Shown here: one piece after another, positions 48,801 through 60,800 of the stretch
Layout of the letters: every line of letters begins with the position of its first letter
How positions within the stretch are numbered: position 1 is the first letter of the stretch
DNA from: Micractinium sp. NFX-FRZ
Lineage: Eukaryota > Chlorophyta > Trebouxiophyceae > Chlorellales > Chlorellaceae
Assembly (NCBI GenBank): GCA_029339195.1
Contig: JAPTJF010000174.1
Coordinates: forward strand, 51,860 to 115,859
Length of the DNA: 64,000 nucleotides
Reading direction: 5' to 3'
Notes under the pieces: model-generated
The model's input: only the letters and a program-made list of their open reading frames with translations
Told to the model about the DNA's origin: nothing
Database searches by the model: none
Position numbers and translations under genes: made by a program

Positions 48801-51800
48801 GCCAGGGATGTGGAGGCAGCGCGGCTGGGCGGCGGTGGCGGCGGCGCGCAGGCCCCGTGCGCTGCTGTGGCGGCGGCACAGGCGCGGCTGCACGCCATCT
48901 TCATGGGTGAGGGGGCACCCCTGGGGGAGGAGGGGCTGAGCAGCGCAGGGTAGGAAGAGCAGCCGCATGGGGGAGAGCACTGGCAGCCGCTCGGCAGTTG
49001 GTGGGGAGGCTGTAACAGCTGGCTTTGCCCACCACTCACCGCTTGCATGCCTCGGCTCCCAACCCTCCAACCCCTGCAGAGTTTGTGGGTGCCTGGGAGG
49101 ATGTGAAGGCCGAGGAGGAGCGGCGGGCTGTTGCCGAGGCCGAGGTGTTCAAGCAGAAGACACGCTCCACAGAGATTGCCAGCGAGGAGCAGGTGCGGGG
49201 ATGGTTGGTAGTATGTTGGGGGCAGGGTGGGCACTCTGTTTTGCACTGGTTCAACCATGGGAAGAGGTGGGCAGCGGCAGTAAAGAGCTGGGGGTGAGGG
49301 GCGCGTGGGCAGCTCGGGGGGCGGGACGATGAGGACACGCTGTGGGATCGCCCTTTGGCCTCCACTTGCTCGGTTTGCCTTCCCTCTTCCCTCTCTGGGT
49401 TTTGCTAGTTTACCCTGCCGTTGTCTCGAAACTCCATTCCCCTGGGGAGCAGGAGGACGAGGAGGACTACCAGCGCCAGTTCCCCGACCTCTTCTCCGCG
49501 CACTTTGCTGACCTGGCGCCCGACGAGGCGCCCGACACGCTGGCAGGCGACAGCGAGGCGGCGGTGGCCGCGGCAGCTGCCGCCGCCGCGGGCGCCGCCG
49601 CAGGCCCGGAGGCGCAGGAGGCTGCGGCGCTGGGCGCGGCTGCGCTGTCGGCTCGGGAGCTGGTGGTGGGCGATGTGCTGGGCGACCTGGTGGCGGTGCA
49701 CGCCTCCTCCTTTGGCGGCACCCCAGGCAGCGGCAGCCCTGCCGGCAGCAGGGAGCCAGCGGCGGCGGCCGAGTTCCTGCGATCGTATGAGCTGGGTGTG
49801 GCGGTGCTGCGCACCGCGGGGCTGGTGCAGCCCGCTGCGCTGGATGCCGCCACAGCCAGCGGTCACCTGTACGCTGCCTGCTGCCGCTTCCGCCAGCTGG
49901 CGCAGCCCGCCGCCAGCTCGGCAGCGGCTGCCAGCTCAGCGGGTGTGGACATGCAGGCTGCGTGCGTGGAGGAGGCGGTGCTGGTGCAGCAGCCGGTGCT
50001 GGCGCTGAGGCACCGCCTGGGGCAGCTGCTGGAGGAGTGGCCCGACCACCCGGGGCTGCTGCAGGTGGGCTTTAATTGGGGCGGCTGGATAGGGGAGGGG
50101 AGAGGGGGGGCAAGAATGTGTACGCTGACGGGGGGCAAGTGTTGGAGGAGCGGCCAGATCGCCGGGTGCTGCTGCAGGTGGAGCGTAATGGTGGTGGTGG
50201 CGGCTCCCGAGGTGGGGGCAGGCAGCTGGGCCACTGAACTTTGTGCCACCTGCCTTCCTGCCTGCCTCTATGGTCAAGGTAGCGGGATGCTGTGGTCACG
50301 CCCGCTTACCGCACTGCCACTCCGCCCTCCCACCACCCCACCCACCCCACACTCTCTTATCCCCCGCAGCTGTCTGCGGTGATCGACCGCCTGCTGGGCA
50401 TGCCCGTGGGTGCCCCCCTGAAGGCCATGCTGACCGGCGTGGAGCTGCTGCTGGCCAAGGGGCAGCTGTGGGAGGAGACGGCGGCGCGCCACGTCAGCCT
50501 GGCGCCGCAGCTGGCGCCGCTGTCGGCGCTGGCCACACGCTGGCGACGGCTGGAGCTGGCCGCATGGAAGGGGCTGCTGGAGGCCACACGCTCACGCGCC
50601 GCGGCGATGGCACACCAGGTGGGGGTGGCTGTTGCGAGTCGGCAGGTGGCTGCCACCTGCCCTGCTCCCTCTGCTCTGCCGACCTGCCCGACCGCCAGGC
50701 ACTGCCCCGCCCCTCTGGTCCCCAATCAATCCTTGCCGCTCCCACCCCTTCCCGCGCAACTCACCCCCTGCACGTCCTCACTGGCTTGCTCCAACCACCT
50801 GCCCCCCACCCTCCCGCCAGGCCTGGTTCCACCTGTACCGCATCCTGCTCACCGCCGACGACCTGTCGCCCGCTGAGGTGGCACCCACCGTGGAGGCCTT
50901 TGTGCAGGTGGGGGCCGGGGGCGGCAATGGGCAGTTTCTGAATAGAACTGCACTCGTGTGGTCGATGGCAGTTATGGGGTGGACGAGCTTTTGCTGGGAT
51001 GAGGGGCAGGCCGTCGCCTGTTTGCCCAGGTTGACTGCAGTGCACGCCTGGCCTGCTATGGCACGTCGAAACCCTGCCTTTGACCAGCCCTAACCCCTGG
51101 CCTCACCCTGCAGAGCGCGCCTCTGGGCGAGTTTGCGTCCCGCCTGGCGCTGCTGGAGGCCTTCTCTCGCCAGCTGGCAGCCATGTCAGCAGCCGCTGCG
51201 GCACCGCCTGCGCAGGCGGAGGTGGTGCAGCAGCGCCTGCGCTCCCGCCAGCTCAGCTCCCTGCTCTCCAACCTGTGCCGCTACTACCGGCAGTTTGAGC
51301 CCGCGGTGGCGGCACACGTGGCGGCGGGCATGGCGGAGCTGGAGAAGTCGCTGCAGGTGGGGGCGGGTGCCGAGTGGTTTGAAGTGGAGAGCAATGGGGG
51401 TGGGTTGGAATGTGGGGAGCAAGGGGAAGGGGGCACATTGGCACGGGGCCTTCCTCAAACGTTTGAGGCGGTGCAGCAACGGGCAGCCCGCGACGCCCTC
51501 CTGGGCCTGTCTGTGCCTGGTTGCCTGGGCCTCCTGCTGTGCACACCTGTTGCATCCGTCGACTTTGAATTTGCCCCACATCTCACCCTCCCACCCACCA
51601 ACCCTGCAGGACTTTGTTGCCCTGGCCAAGTGGGAGGACCGCGGGTACTACGCGCTCAGGTGGGGGCCGGGGCATTATGTATCATTAGGGGGCCGGCATG
51701 GCGGCAATCTCCGGGTGCCGTGGCATGAGGTGCGGGGGATGCGTGCCTCACCTCCTGCGGCAGCCCTGCCACCTCGCCCGTTAGCCACCCCCCTACAGTG

Positions 51801-54800
51801 GCCACCCCACTAAGTGGCCACCCCACTTCAAATCATCTCTCTTCACCGCTGCGCACTGCACCCTCGGTCTCACCCTCCCTTCCCCTCGCTCACCTGTCAC
51901 CCTCTCCCCCCTTTCGCAGGGTGAGCAACGAGAAGGCGCAGCGCCAGCTGCACCGCCTCACACGCCGCGCCACCCAGCTGCTGCGCGAGCCAGCCACCGG
52001 CGTGCTGGCAGCGGCCGCCAAGGGCATGGGCCTGCCCGACCTGCAGCAGCTGCAGCAGACGGAGGCGGCAGCAGAGGCGGCAGCGGCTGGGCCCGGGGCC
52101 GGGGCCACGCCTGGGGCCAAGCAGAAGCGGCTGGGCAAGAAGGCGGCGGCTGCGGCGGCTGCGGCGGCCGAGGCGGTGGCAGAGGCGGAGCGCACCCTGG
52201 CAGAGCCGACCACGGCAGCAGCAGTGCTGGCCGCCGTCAGCAGTGGCGTGCTGCGGCAGCTGGATGCGCTGCCGGCCTGGGGCAGCAGCCAGCAGGCGCA
52301 ACAGGCGGCGGCAGGGGCGGCGCTCACGGCGACAGTTACGCCCCTGCCGCAGCTGGAGGGCAGCCGGTATGCCAGCCAGCTGCTGCGCCTGACGCGGCGC
52401 TTTGTGGAGGTGGCCACCGCGGCGGTGGGGGCAGAGGCCGCGGCTGCGGGCGCCTCTGCCGCTGACGACCTGGCGGGGGAGGCGGCGGAGCGGGCGCTGG
52501 CGCTGAGGGGCGACGTGGCCAAGGGGGCCAAGGCGCGCAAGAAGAAGGCGCTCACAGGTAGGTGGTGGTTGGGTGGTTGGGTGGTTGGGTGGGTGGGTGA
52601 GCTGGGACAGGAAAGGAATATAAGGAGTAGGAAGTGGAATCTTGGTGTGTGTGCAGGGTTTGGGACCTGTTGGTCTGGAGTTGGGCCCGGCCAGCAGGTT
52701 CGGCCCAGGATTACGTTCTGGGCAAGAGAGAGGTGGGAGCGGCGATGTGGCCAAGGGGCCCAACGTACACAAGAGGAAGGCTAGCGTGGGGGTGGGGCTG
52801 GGTGGGTTGGTGGGGCTCATGGCAGGCTGGGCCTGGGTTGCGCTTGGTATGGGTGAAGCACGCGATGGGTGAACAAAGGGGCGGCTCAGCACTGTACGCT
52901 CACACCGGCGCTCTGTGCTGCCGCCACATGCGGCTCCTTGAACCCTCCCTCCTTGTCGTGCCTACCTCTGCCTACCCCTGCCTGCCCTCCCCTGCCGCAG
53001 ACTTCTTCAAAGCGCTGGCGGCCGCTGGCGTGAGCCGCCGGCGCACCGCCGTCCCCGCCGCGCAGCGCGGCACCCAGGCGTGGTTTGCGCAGCCGGCTGC
53101 CGACCCCGCCCCGCTGCTGGCCGCCCCCGAGGTGGCAGCAGAGGCGATCACAGACGCTGCGCCGGTGCAGCAGCAGGCGGTGGCGGCAGCACGCTGCTGG
53201 GCCAAGGCCGACCGCTACTACTTTGGCAGCATGGCGCGCCTGCAGCGCCTGTGGGAGGTGGGTGGGTGCGGTAATGGGTGCTCCTGGCGGTGATGGCGCC
53301 ACCTGCCTGTGTGTGGCTGCATTGTGGCTGCATTGTGGCTGCCACGCCTGGTCGTCAGCTTCCAGCCTCATTTAGCTGCGTCAATGCAGATTCCTGAAGC
53401 TGGCTCTCAGCTTGCTGACCTGCCTGTGCTCTGCCGCCACGCCCCTGCCCCCTGCAGGCCGCCAAGCAGCCGCACGGCGACCTGTCGGGCGCTGAGGTGG
53501 AGGGCGGCGTGCGCAGCGTGGAGCACCTGCTGTGGCTGACGCAGCGCAGCCGCGCCACGCTGGGCACGCTGAGCGACGTGCACCGCCAGCTCAGCGCGCT
53601 GCACGGCGCGCTGCTGTCGCTTGTGCCCACTGCCGCAGCGGAGGCGCAGCAACAGGCGGCGGCAGCACTGCCGGTGCCGCCACAGGAGCGGTGCCATGCT
53701 TGGTACGAGCGGCAGCGCGCGACCCTGGCCGCACTGCTGCAGCAGGCGGAGGAGACGTCAGAGCTGCTGGGGGCTGCTGCCGCGGCTGAGACGGCGGCAG
53801 CACCACGCAAGCAGCTTCAGGCAGGAGCACAGCAGGCGGCGGCGGCGAGCACCGCCGTGTCTGATTGTGCCCGCCGCCTGGCAGCCGCCAGCGCCGGTGC
53901 AGTGGCGCTGTCCAGTGGCGATGGCGAGGCCAGCGCATCTTCGCGGCTGTTCCTGCCGGGCGCCGTCCTGGCAGCCCTGCAGGCCAACACCGCGGCGCTG
54001 CAGGCCCTGCAGAAGCAGCTGGAGGCGGCAGCAGCTGCGGGGCAGCAGGGTGAGGCAAGCCTGCCCGGTTGGGCAGCACTTGTAGAGGCGGTGGCAGCAG
54101 CGGTGCACGAGTCGCAAGCGGCGCAGGCGGCGCCCGCTTCTGGGCCGCAGCCGGACCTGGGGCAGCAGCAGCAGCAGCTGGCACAGCACCTGGAGAGCGC
54201 CGTTGCAGCGGCTCTCGTGTGGGCGCAGAACGCCAAGCCGGCCGCGCCGCCCAGCGACGAGCAGGGACAGGAGGCGGAGGCGGAGCAGGAAGTGGAGCAG
54301 CCACCTCTGCCGGCGCTTCTGCAGCAGCTGGAGCAGCAGCTGGGCCTGCACCGCCTGTCAGAGCTGCAGTCACACGCCGGCGCCGTGCTGGCAGCAGTGG
54401 CAGCGGCCAGCAACCTGGACGTGGCGTCGTTGGCTGGTGCACAGCACCAGCTGGCGGCCGCGGCGGCTGGCCTGGCGCCGCTCCTGGGCCTGCTGCTGTG
54501 CGCCCTGCGCCAGCTGGGCCTGCAGTACCTGGCGGTACACAAGTCGGCGGCCAAGCTCTGCTACATCTGCGCCTCGCTGTTTGCGGGGCTGGTGCAGGAG
54601 GGCTTCTGCATGCCCGAGGGCACGGAAGGTGGGTGGGGCGGCTGTGTGTGCTGCTCTGTGTGCTGCTCTGCATGGTCCCGCAATGAGAGGTTCGGCTGTC
54701 TCTCCTGCCTCTCTGCCTCACCTCGGCTTGAACGCCTCCCCTGCCCTGTCCCCCGCCCTGCCTGCAGGCGAGGCGGAGGAGGGCGGCGAGGGCAAGGTGA

Positions 54801-57800
54801 CGGAGGGCACGGGGCTGGGCGAGGGCGACACCACCGACGCCAAGGACATCTCCAACGAGGTGAGGCTGCCCCCCCCCCACACACACACACACGCTGTGTG
54901 TTGTTCTGACATGCATGCGCCTGGCCATCCACTCCAATACCTGGGCCTCTTCCCACCGGCCCTTGCACCCCTCCTCCGCAGCATGAGGTCCCTGCCATCT
55001 CTTGCAACCACTCACCTGGACCGCCCCGCCTCTCACACGATATGCTGCCTCCCTGCTCCCCTCCCTGCCCCCCGGTGTGCAGCTGGAGGACCAGGACCAG
55101 CTGCTGGGCGCCAAGCAGAAGGGGGCGGAGCAGCAGGAGCAGGAGGACCAGCAGGGGCCGCAGGAGGAACAGAAGGCGGAGCAAGGTGGGCTGGGGGCAC
55201 ACCGCAGGTGTTTTGTGCATCGGGCAATAAAGGTGGAGGACAGATTGCGGGCGGCTTATGGGAGCCAGGCGCTGACGGGAGGTGTTTTTCTGCCGCTCTC
55301 CCGGGCTGCGCCTGAAGCGAGCTCCTCCTGACGCCATGCCTGCCTCACTCCCCTAACATTCCCCAGTTTCCCTCCGCCCAACTATTTACAATTCACACCC
55401 CCAGTAAATTCAGATTGACAACGAATGTGGGCTTAAACAGTCCCCTTCCATCCCAAACGTCACAAAGAACTTGCCATTGCCGCCTGCCTCCTAGCAGGCG
55501 TGGAGATGGACGACGACTTTGACGGGGCGCTGGAGGATGTGGGGCAGGACCAGCAGCAGTCGGGTGAGGGTGCACAGGGGTTGGGATCTGCAGCAGTTGG
55601 GTGAGAGCGGGGCTGGCGGGAAGGATGTGGGGCAGGGCCAGCAGCAGTCGGGTGAGGTTGGGGCCTTGGGACGAGCGTGCGGGGCTGCTACGCGCAGGCA
55701 GCTGGACGGGACGGGGGCAGCAAAGCAGGGCACGATGCGTGCAGCAGCGCAGAAGGCACAGCAGCCACTGGCTCGCCGCACCCACCAGCTGCTGCAATGC
55801 CGCGCACCCCCGGCGCCTCGCCCTCCCTGCCCCTTTGCCCTTGCGCCCCCGCAGGCGATGAGTCTGGCGAGGAGGAGGAGGAGGATGCTGAGCGCGTGGA
55901 CCAGCAGATGGGGGATGCGGGGGATGAGGCGGAGGACGTGGATGAGCGGCTGTGGAACGATGAGGACAAGGAGGACGACCAGGGGGGCCAGGTGGGCGGG
56001 GGGGGTGGAGGCAGGGTGGGGAGGAGGGTGGGAGCGGCGGTGTTGACGGGCGACGGGGCGGGGGGACCTCATATGTCGCCGCACCACTTTGACGTGCGGA
56101 GCTTGCCGTTTGCCGCTTGTGCTGGTTCGGGCATCAGCAGGCAGGGACCCGTCTCCCACCCAAGGCTCCCCCTTGCAGCCAGCCGTCTCACCATGCATGC
56201 ATGCCCCTGCCCTGCCCTGTGCTCGCCCCGCCCCCTGCCCACCCCCGCAGGAGCCGGAGGGCCCCGACGACAAGGCGGTGCAGGTGGGGGACAAGTCGCA
56301 GCTGGAGTACGCTGCCGGCGGCGAGGAGGATGAGCAGCCGCCGCAGGAGCAGGACGGCCAGCAGCAGCAGCAGCAGCAGGGGGAGCAGGAGGAGGAGCAG
56401 GCGGCGCAGCAGGCGGGCGTGGAGGAGGAGCAGGAGGAGGAGGAGCAGCTGGGAGACTACCAGGACAGGTGGGGGCGAGGAGTGGGGTGAGGGGGGTGCC
56501 GCCTGGAAGCAGCAGGTGCTTGCTTGATCCGCGAGCCGGAAGCAAGCCTGACGCATGCCGCCGCAAGTGGAATCACTGCCCTCTGCTGCCGTCGACTGCC
56601 CCGCTCACTGTGCTCTGCCCTCCTCACCGCCCTCCCTGCTGCGCCCGTGGCACCTCTTGCAGGCCCGAGGACCGCGGCCACGTGCAGCCCGAGGGGCAGG
56701 AGCCGGAGTTTGAGCTGCCTGAAGACCTGAACCTGGATGGAGGGGAGGCAGGGGAGGAGGAGCAGGCAAGCGTGCTGTGCTGCTGCGCTGCGCTGCGCTG
56801 CGCTGCGCTGCGCTGTGCTGTGCTGTGCTGTGTCAGATGTTGAGCTGCCCTGGAGCCTGGGCGAATGGGGGGAGGCGCGGGAGGGAGAGGAAGGCAGAGC
56901 AGGCGCTGTGCTGTTGGACTGTGCCCTGAGCACAACAGGGGCGGAGGGGCCAGGGGGTGCATGCTCGGCATGCGGGGACTGTGGCGCGAGGGTGGGAGCG
57001 GTGTGAGCAGTAATGGCAGCGGCCAACAGGACAATGTACAGAGGGCAGCAGCAGCTGTGCCAGCAGGCCCGCTTGTGCCCTCCTCCTGGCCAGCCCCTCT
57101 GTCGCCTGCCTAGCCTCCTCACCCGGTTGCCCTGTTGCAATCCTCCTCTGTCACCACCAGCAGCCCGGCGGCACATGTTCGCTCCTCCTTCCTCTGAGTC
57201 ACACCGCTGAACCCTCCGCTCCCCAGTCCCCTCTCGCCCTGCCCCACTTCTCGCCTCACCCCCAGCTACCCTGCTGTGCCCGCTGCAGCCCGCCGACATG
57301 GAGACAGAGGAGGAGCAGCAGCAGGGCCAGGAGCAGGAGCAGGAGCAGGGCGGCGCCTTCCCCGAGCAGCAGCCTGCAGCCGAGGAGGATGGGCAGGAGG
57401 GCGGTGAGGGTGACGGCGATGACGAGGATATGGATGAGGCGGCGGCGCCTCCAGGGGGAGAGGCAGCCCCCGAGGAGCAGCAGGCGCAGGAGGCGGGGCA
57501 GCAGCAGGCGGGCGAGGCGGAAGGGATGGACGCGGATGGCGAGGAGGAGGAGGAGGCGCCGCCTGAGGAGGAGGAGGGGCCGACGGTGCCGGATGCAGGG
57601 CAGCAGGAGGAGCAGGAGGAGCAGCAACAGGCAGAGGCGGGGCCCCTGGGACTGCCCTCTGCCGCCGCCGCCACAGCCGCCACCGACCAGGGCGCCGGTG
57701 ATGGCGCAGCAGAGGAGGAGCAGCAGGCGGAGGAGCGGCAGCAGGCAGCGGGCACGGACAGCGCGGCACCAGCAGCCGCGGCAGAGCCTCCCCCAGGCGC

Positions 57801-60800
57801 CGGCGGCAGCGCGGCCGGCGCCTCTGACGGCCTGCAAGACGACCCGGCAGCGGCAGCGGCCGCCGCCTCGGGGCGCGACCAGCAGGAGCAGAGGCAGAAG
57901 CCGGGGCAGCAACCGCAGTCGGATGCCAACCCCTTCCGCAACCTGGGTGGGTGGGGTGGGGTGGGGGGCGGAGTTGCTGGCTGGGGCACAGCGGTTGGCG
58001 GGTTGGGCAGTGCACCTGATCAGATCAGATGAGATCAGATCAGGGTCTTGGCTTGGCTGCCTGCAATGCCGCGGCTAAGCTGACGGGCTGGGGCCCCCTT
58101 GCCTGGCAACCCCGCATGATACGGCGGCTGGGACAAGACGGCCTTGCCTTTGTCTGGTCTTGCTGCCCCTCTGTCGCGCCACAAACCCTGGCTGCCCGCC
58201 CCCGCCCGCACGCTGCAGGCAACGCGATGGAGCGCTGGCGGGCAAAGCTCAACATTGCCGCGGACGCGGCGGAGCCGGAGCACCCGGCAGGGGAGGAGCC
58301 GGAGGCTGCTCAACAGATGGAGGCAGAGCAGCAGCAGCAGCAGAGCGATGAGGAGCCCGGGGCCGGCGAGTATCGGTTCCTCGGGCAGCAGGAGCAGCAG
58401 CAGGCGGGCGATGCACAGGCCCTGGCCCCCGCCACCGAGGAGCAGGCGACGGCGCAGCAGCAGCAGCAGCAGCAGGAGGGGGAGGAGGAGGAGGCAGGCG
58501 GCGGCGGCGACGCGGCGGCAGCTGCCGAGGAGGCCGGCGCAGAGGAGGAGGGGGGGGAGGCCATGGATGCAGAGCAGCAGGGCGCTGAGCAGCAGCAGCA
58601 GCAGCAGCAGCTGATGAGTGGGACGGCCAACTGGGGCGCTGGCGGCGACCGCAAGGCGGGCCTCGAGGCGGGCGAGGCGGCTGGCGAGGAGGAGCAGCAG
58701 CAGGGCAAGGAGGAGGAGGCTGCGGAGGGGGAGCAGGCGGAGGGCGAGGGCAGCGAGGGGGAGGCGGGCGAGGCAGGAGCGGCAGCGGTGGACGACAGCT
58801 ACGTGGCAGCGCGCCTGCAGCAGGCCACCCTGGAGGACGGCGCCCCCGCTGACGAGGTGGGTGGGGCAGGGCAGGGGGCAGGTTGTGCAGTGTGTGCTGG
58901 TCACTCTGGTATGTGTGTGGATGGAATGGTGCTGCTGCTGTCTTACCTCGTGGGTGGACGCAAAGGCTGGCAGTTTGCGCTGCGCTCAATCAATGGCAGT
59001 GCCGCCCCCGCCGTCCTGCCACCCAACTGCCTGCCCGCTTCGGTCACGCTGTGTGTCTGCAGGTGGGGCTGGCCGGGCTGAGCGAGGAGGCGGCGGCGGC
59101 CCTGCGTGAGCAGCTGGATGCCCGGCTGCGGGCGGCCAGCGAGGGGTCGGCCCCGCTGCCCGACGCGGCGATGGAGGCGCACGGGCGCGAGGTGTGGACG
59201 CGCTGCGAGGCCCTCACTGCAGGTGCGCTGGGAGGGTGGGCGCAACTGTGAAATGGCCTTGAGTTGACGTGCCTGACTGGCTGACTGGCAGCTTCACAGG
59301 CATGCAATGCAAGCATTTTTGAGGTGGAAAGAAGTGAGTAGCAGCTGCCAGGCCTGCCATTTGACCCGCTTGCTCGCCTGGTCCGCCCCGCCCTGGCCCC
59401 ACCCTGCAGGCCTGGTGGGCGAGCTGGCTGAGCAGCTGCGGCTGATCCTGGAGCCCACCCTGGCGAGCCGGCTGGCAGGGGACTACCGGTCGGGCAAGCG
59501 CATCAACATGAAGAAGGTGGGTTGCGGGAGATGCGGGGCAGCGATTCAGGGGTGATGAGCTTTTGCATGCGCTTCAACCTGAAGTTTGTGCACAGTTGGT
59601 TTGGAGCGGGAGGGTTGGCGGACTCGCAGAGTTTCTACAGCCAGACGGGGCAAGGAGGCGATTGGAAACGGCATGGATACGGAGATTTGTGGGTAGAGGT
59701 GGGGGAGGAAAGTAATAAGGTTAAGTAGCCTGAGAAGCCTTCACCATCTCCCCCTGTTTCCCCGATGGCCAACCACACGGGTCATCGGCGACATTGCCTC
59801 CCCCCCTCGCCGGCCCTTGCTGCACACAATGCTGAACATTGTCACACGATCCTGCCCTCCCCACTCCGCAGGTCATCGGCTACATTGCCAGCCACTTCCG
59901 CAAGGACAAGATCTGGATGAGGCGCACGCGCCCCGACAAGCGCAAGTACCAGGTGGGCCGTGAAGCGGGGGCAGGGTGAGGTTGGGGGATGGATTGACGG
60001 CTGTATGGTGGGGCATGGTGAGGTGTGTGGGGAGCGTGGCACGGGGCGGCCAGCGATGGGCGAGGCGAGGCGGGCCCGGGCGCCAGGCGCGGCTGGTGCG
60101 GGCCGCAGAGGATGGCCAGCCTCGCATCTCCGCCCAGCCGCCTGCTGCGTGCAGTACGGCCAGGCAAGGGCTTGACCGCCTGCCATGTACCTGTCTCCCT
60201 CTTTATCGTCTCTCCCTGCCCGCTGCCTCTCCCCAGGTGGTGGTTGCCGTGGACGACTCTCGGTCCATGGCGGAGACGGGGTGCGGCTCCTTTGCCCTGG
60301 AGGCGCTCACGCTCATCTGCAGGGCCATGGCGCGCCTGGAGGTGGGCTGGGAGGGGTGGGCACCACGGCACCCAGTGCTGCCTGTGTTCGAGGTAGTGCA
60401 TGTGGGCGTGTATGCGGAGGTTGGGCCGCAGGCGCGGCAGGAGGCAGAGAGCACTGCTGGCCGTGGGGCGCTACGGCCGCAAGCTGGCTTCCCCCCCTCA
60501 TTCGCTCCCCTTCCCCCCACCCCCTTGCTCTCCCTCGGCGCAGGTGGGAGAGCTGGGCGTGGTGAGCTTTGGCGGCGGGGGCGGCGCGCTGCCGCTGCAC
60601 CCGCTGGAGCGCCCCTTCACAGACGCCGACGGAGTGCGGGTCATGTCGCAGGTAGGGGGAGCAGGGGAGTTGGGAACCGAGCTGTGCACGCGTGGGCAGA
60701 GGCTGCGGGAAGGGGAGGAGGGCTGGCAGGCTGATGTGGGCTGCCCCCTAGCCACGTCTGCCCACCCCAACTGCCGCTGTTCTCAACTGCCGCTGCTCCC

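Larger units (their letters stand above)
54768..58856 (+). other. MDN1: MDN1 Asp/Glu-rich domain (exons 65-72)
   Basis: Exons 54768-54859, 55083-55185, 55498-55563, 55855-55991, 56251-56468, 56663-56765, 57289-57946, 58219-58856; residues about 5248-5919. Very acidic and Gln-rich flexible tether between linker and MIDAS. Conserved islands confirm it: GLGEGDTTDAKDISNE, QMGDAGDEAEDVDERLWNDE and FELPEDLNLDGGEAGEEE. Intron 70 has the GC donor CAG|gcaagc at 56766. CAG and GAG repeats dominate exons 71 and 72, so copy-number differences between strains are likely. Confidence 0.88.

Noticed and set aside
53591..57989. Minus-strand frames of about 500 codons opposite the MDN1 linker and acidic domain
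   Set aside because: They are antisense shadows of exons 64-71, rich in Pro/Ser/Cys/Leu repeats that simply complement CAG and GAG runs.
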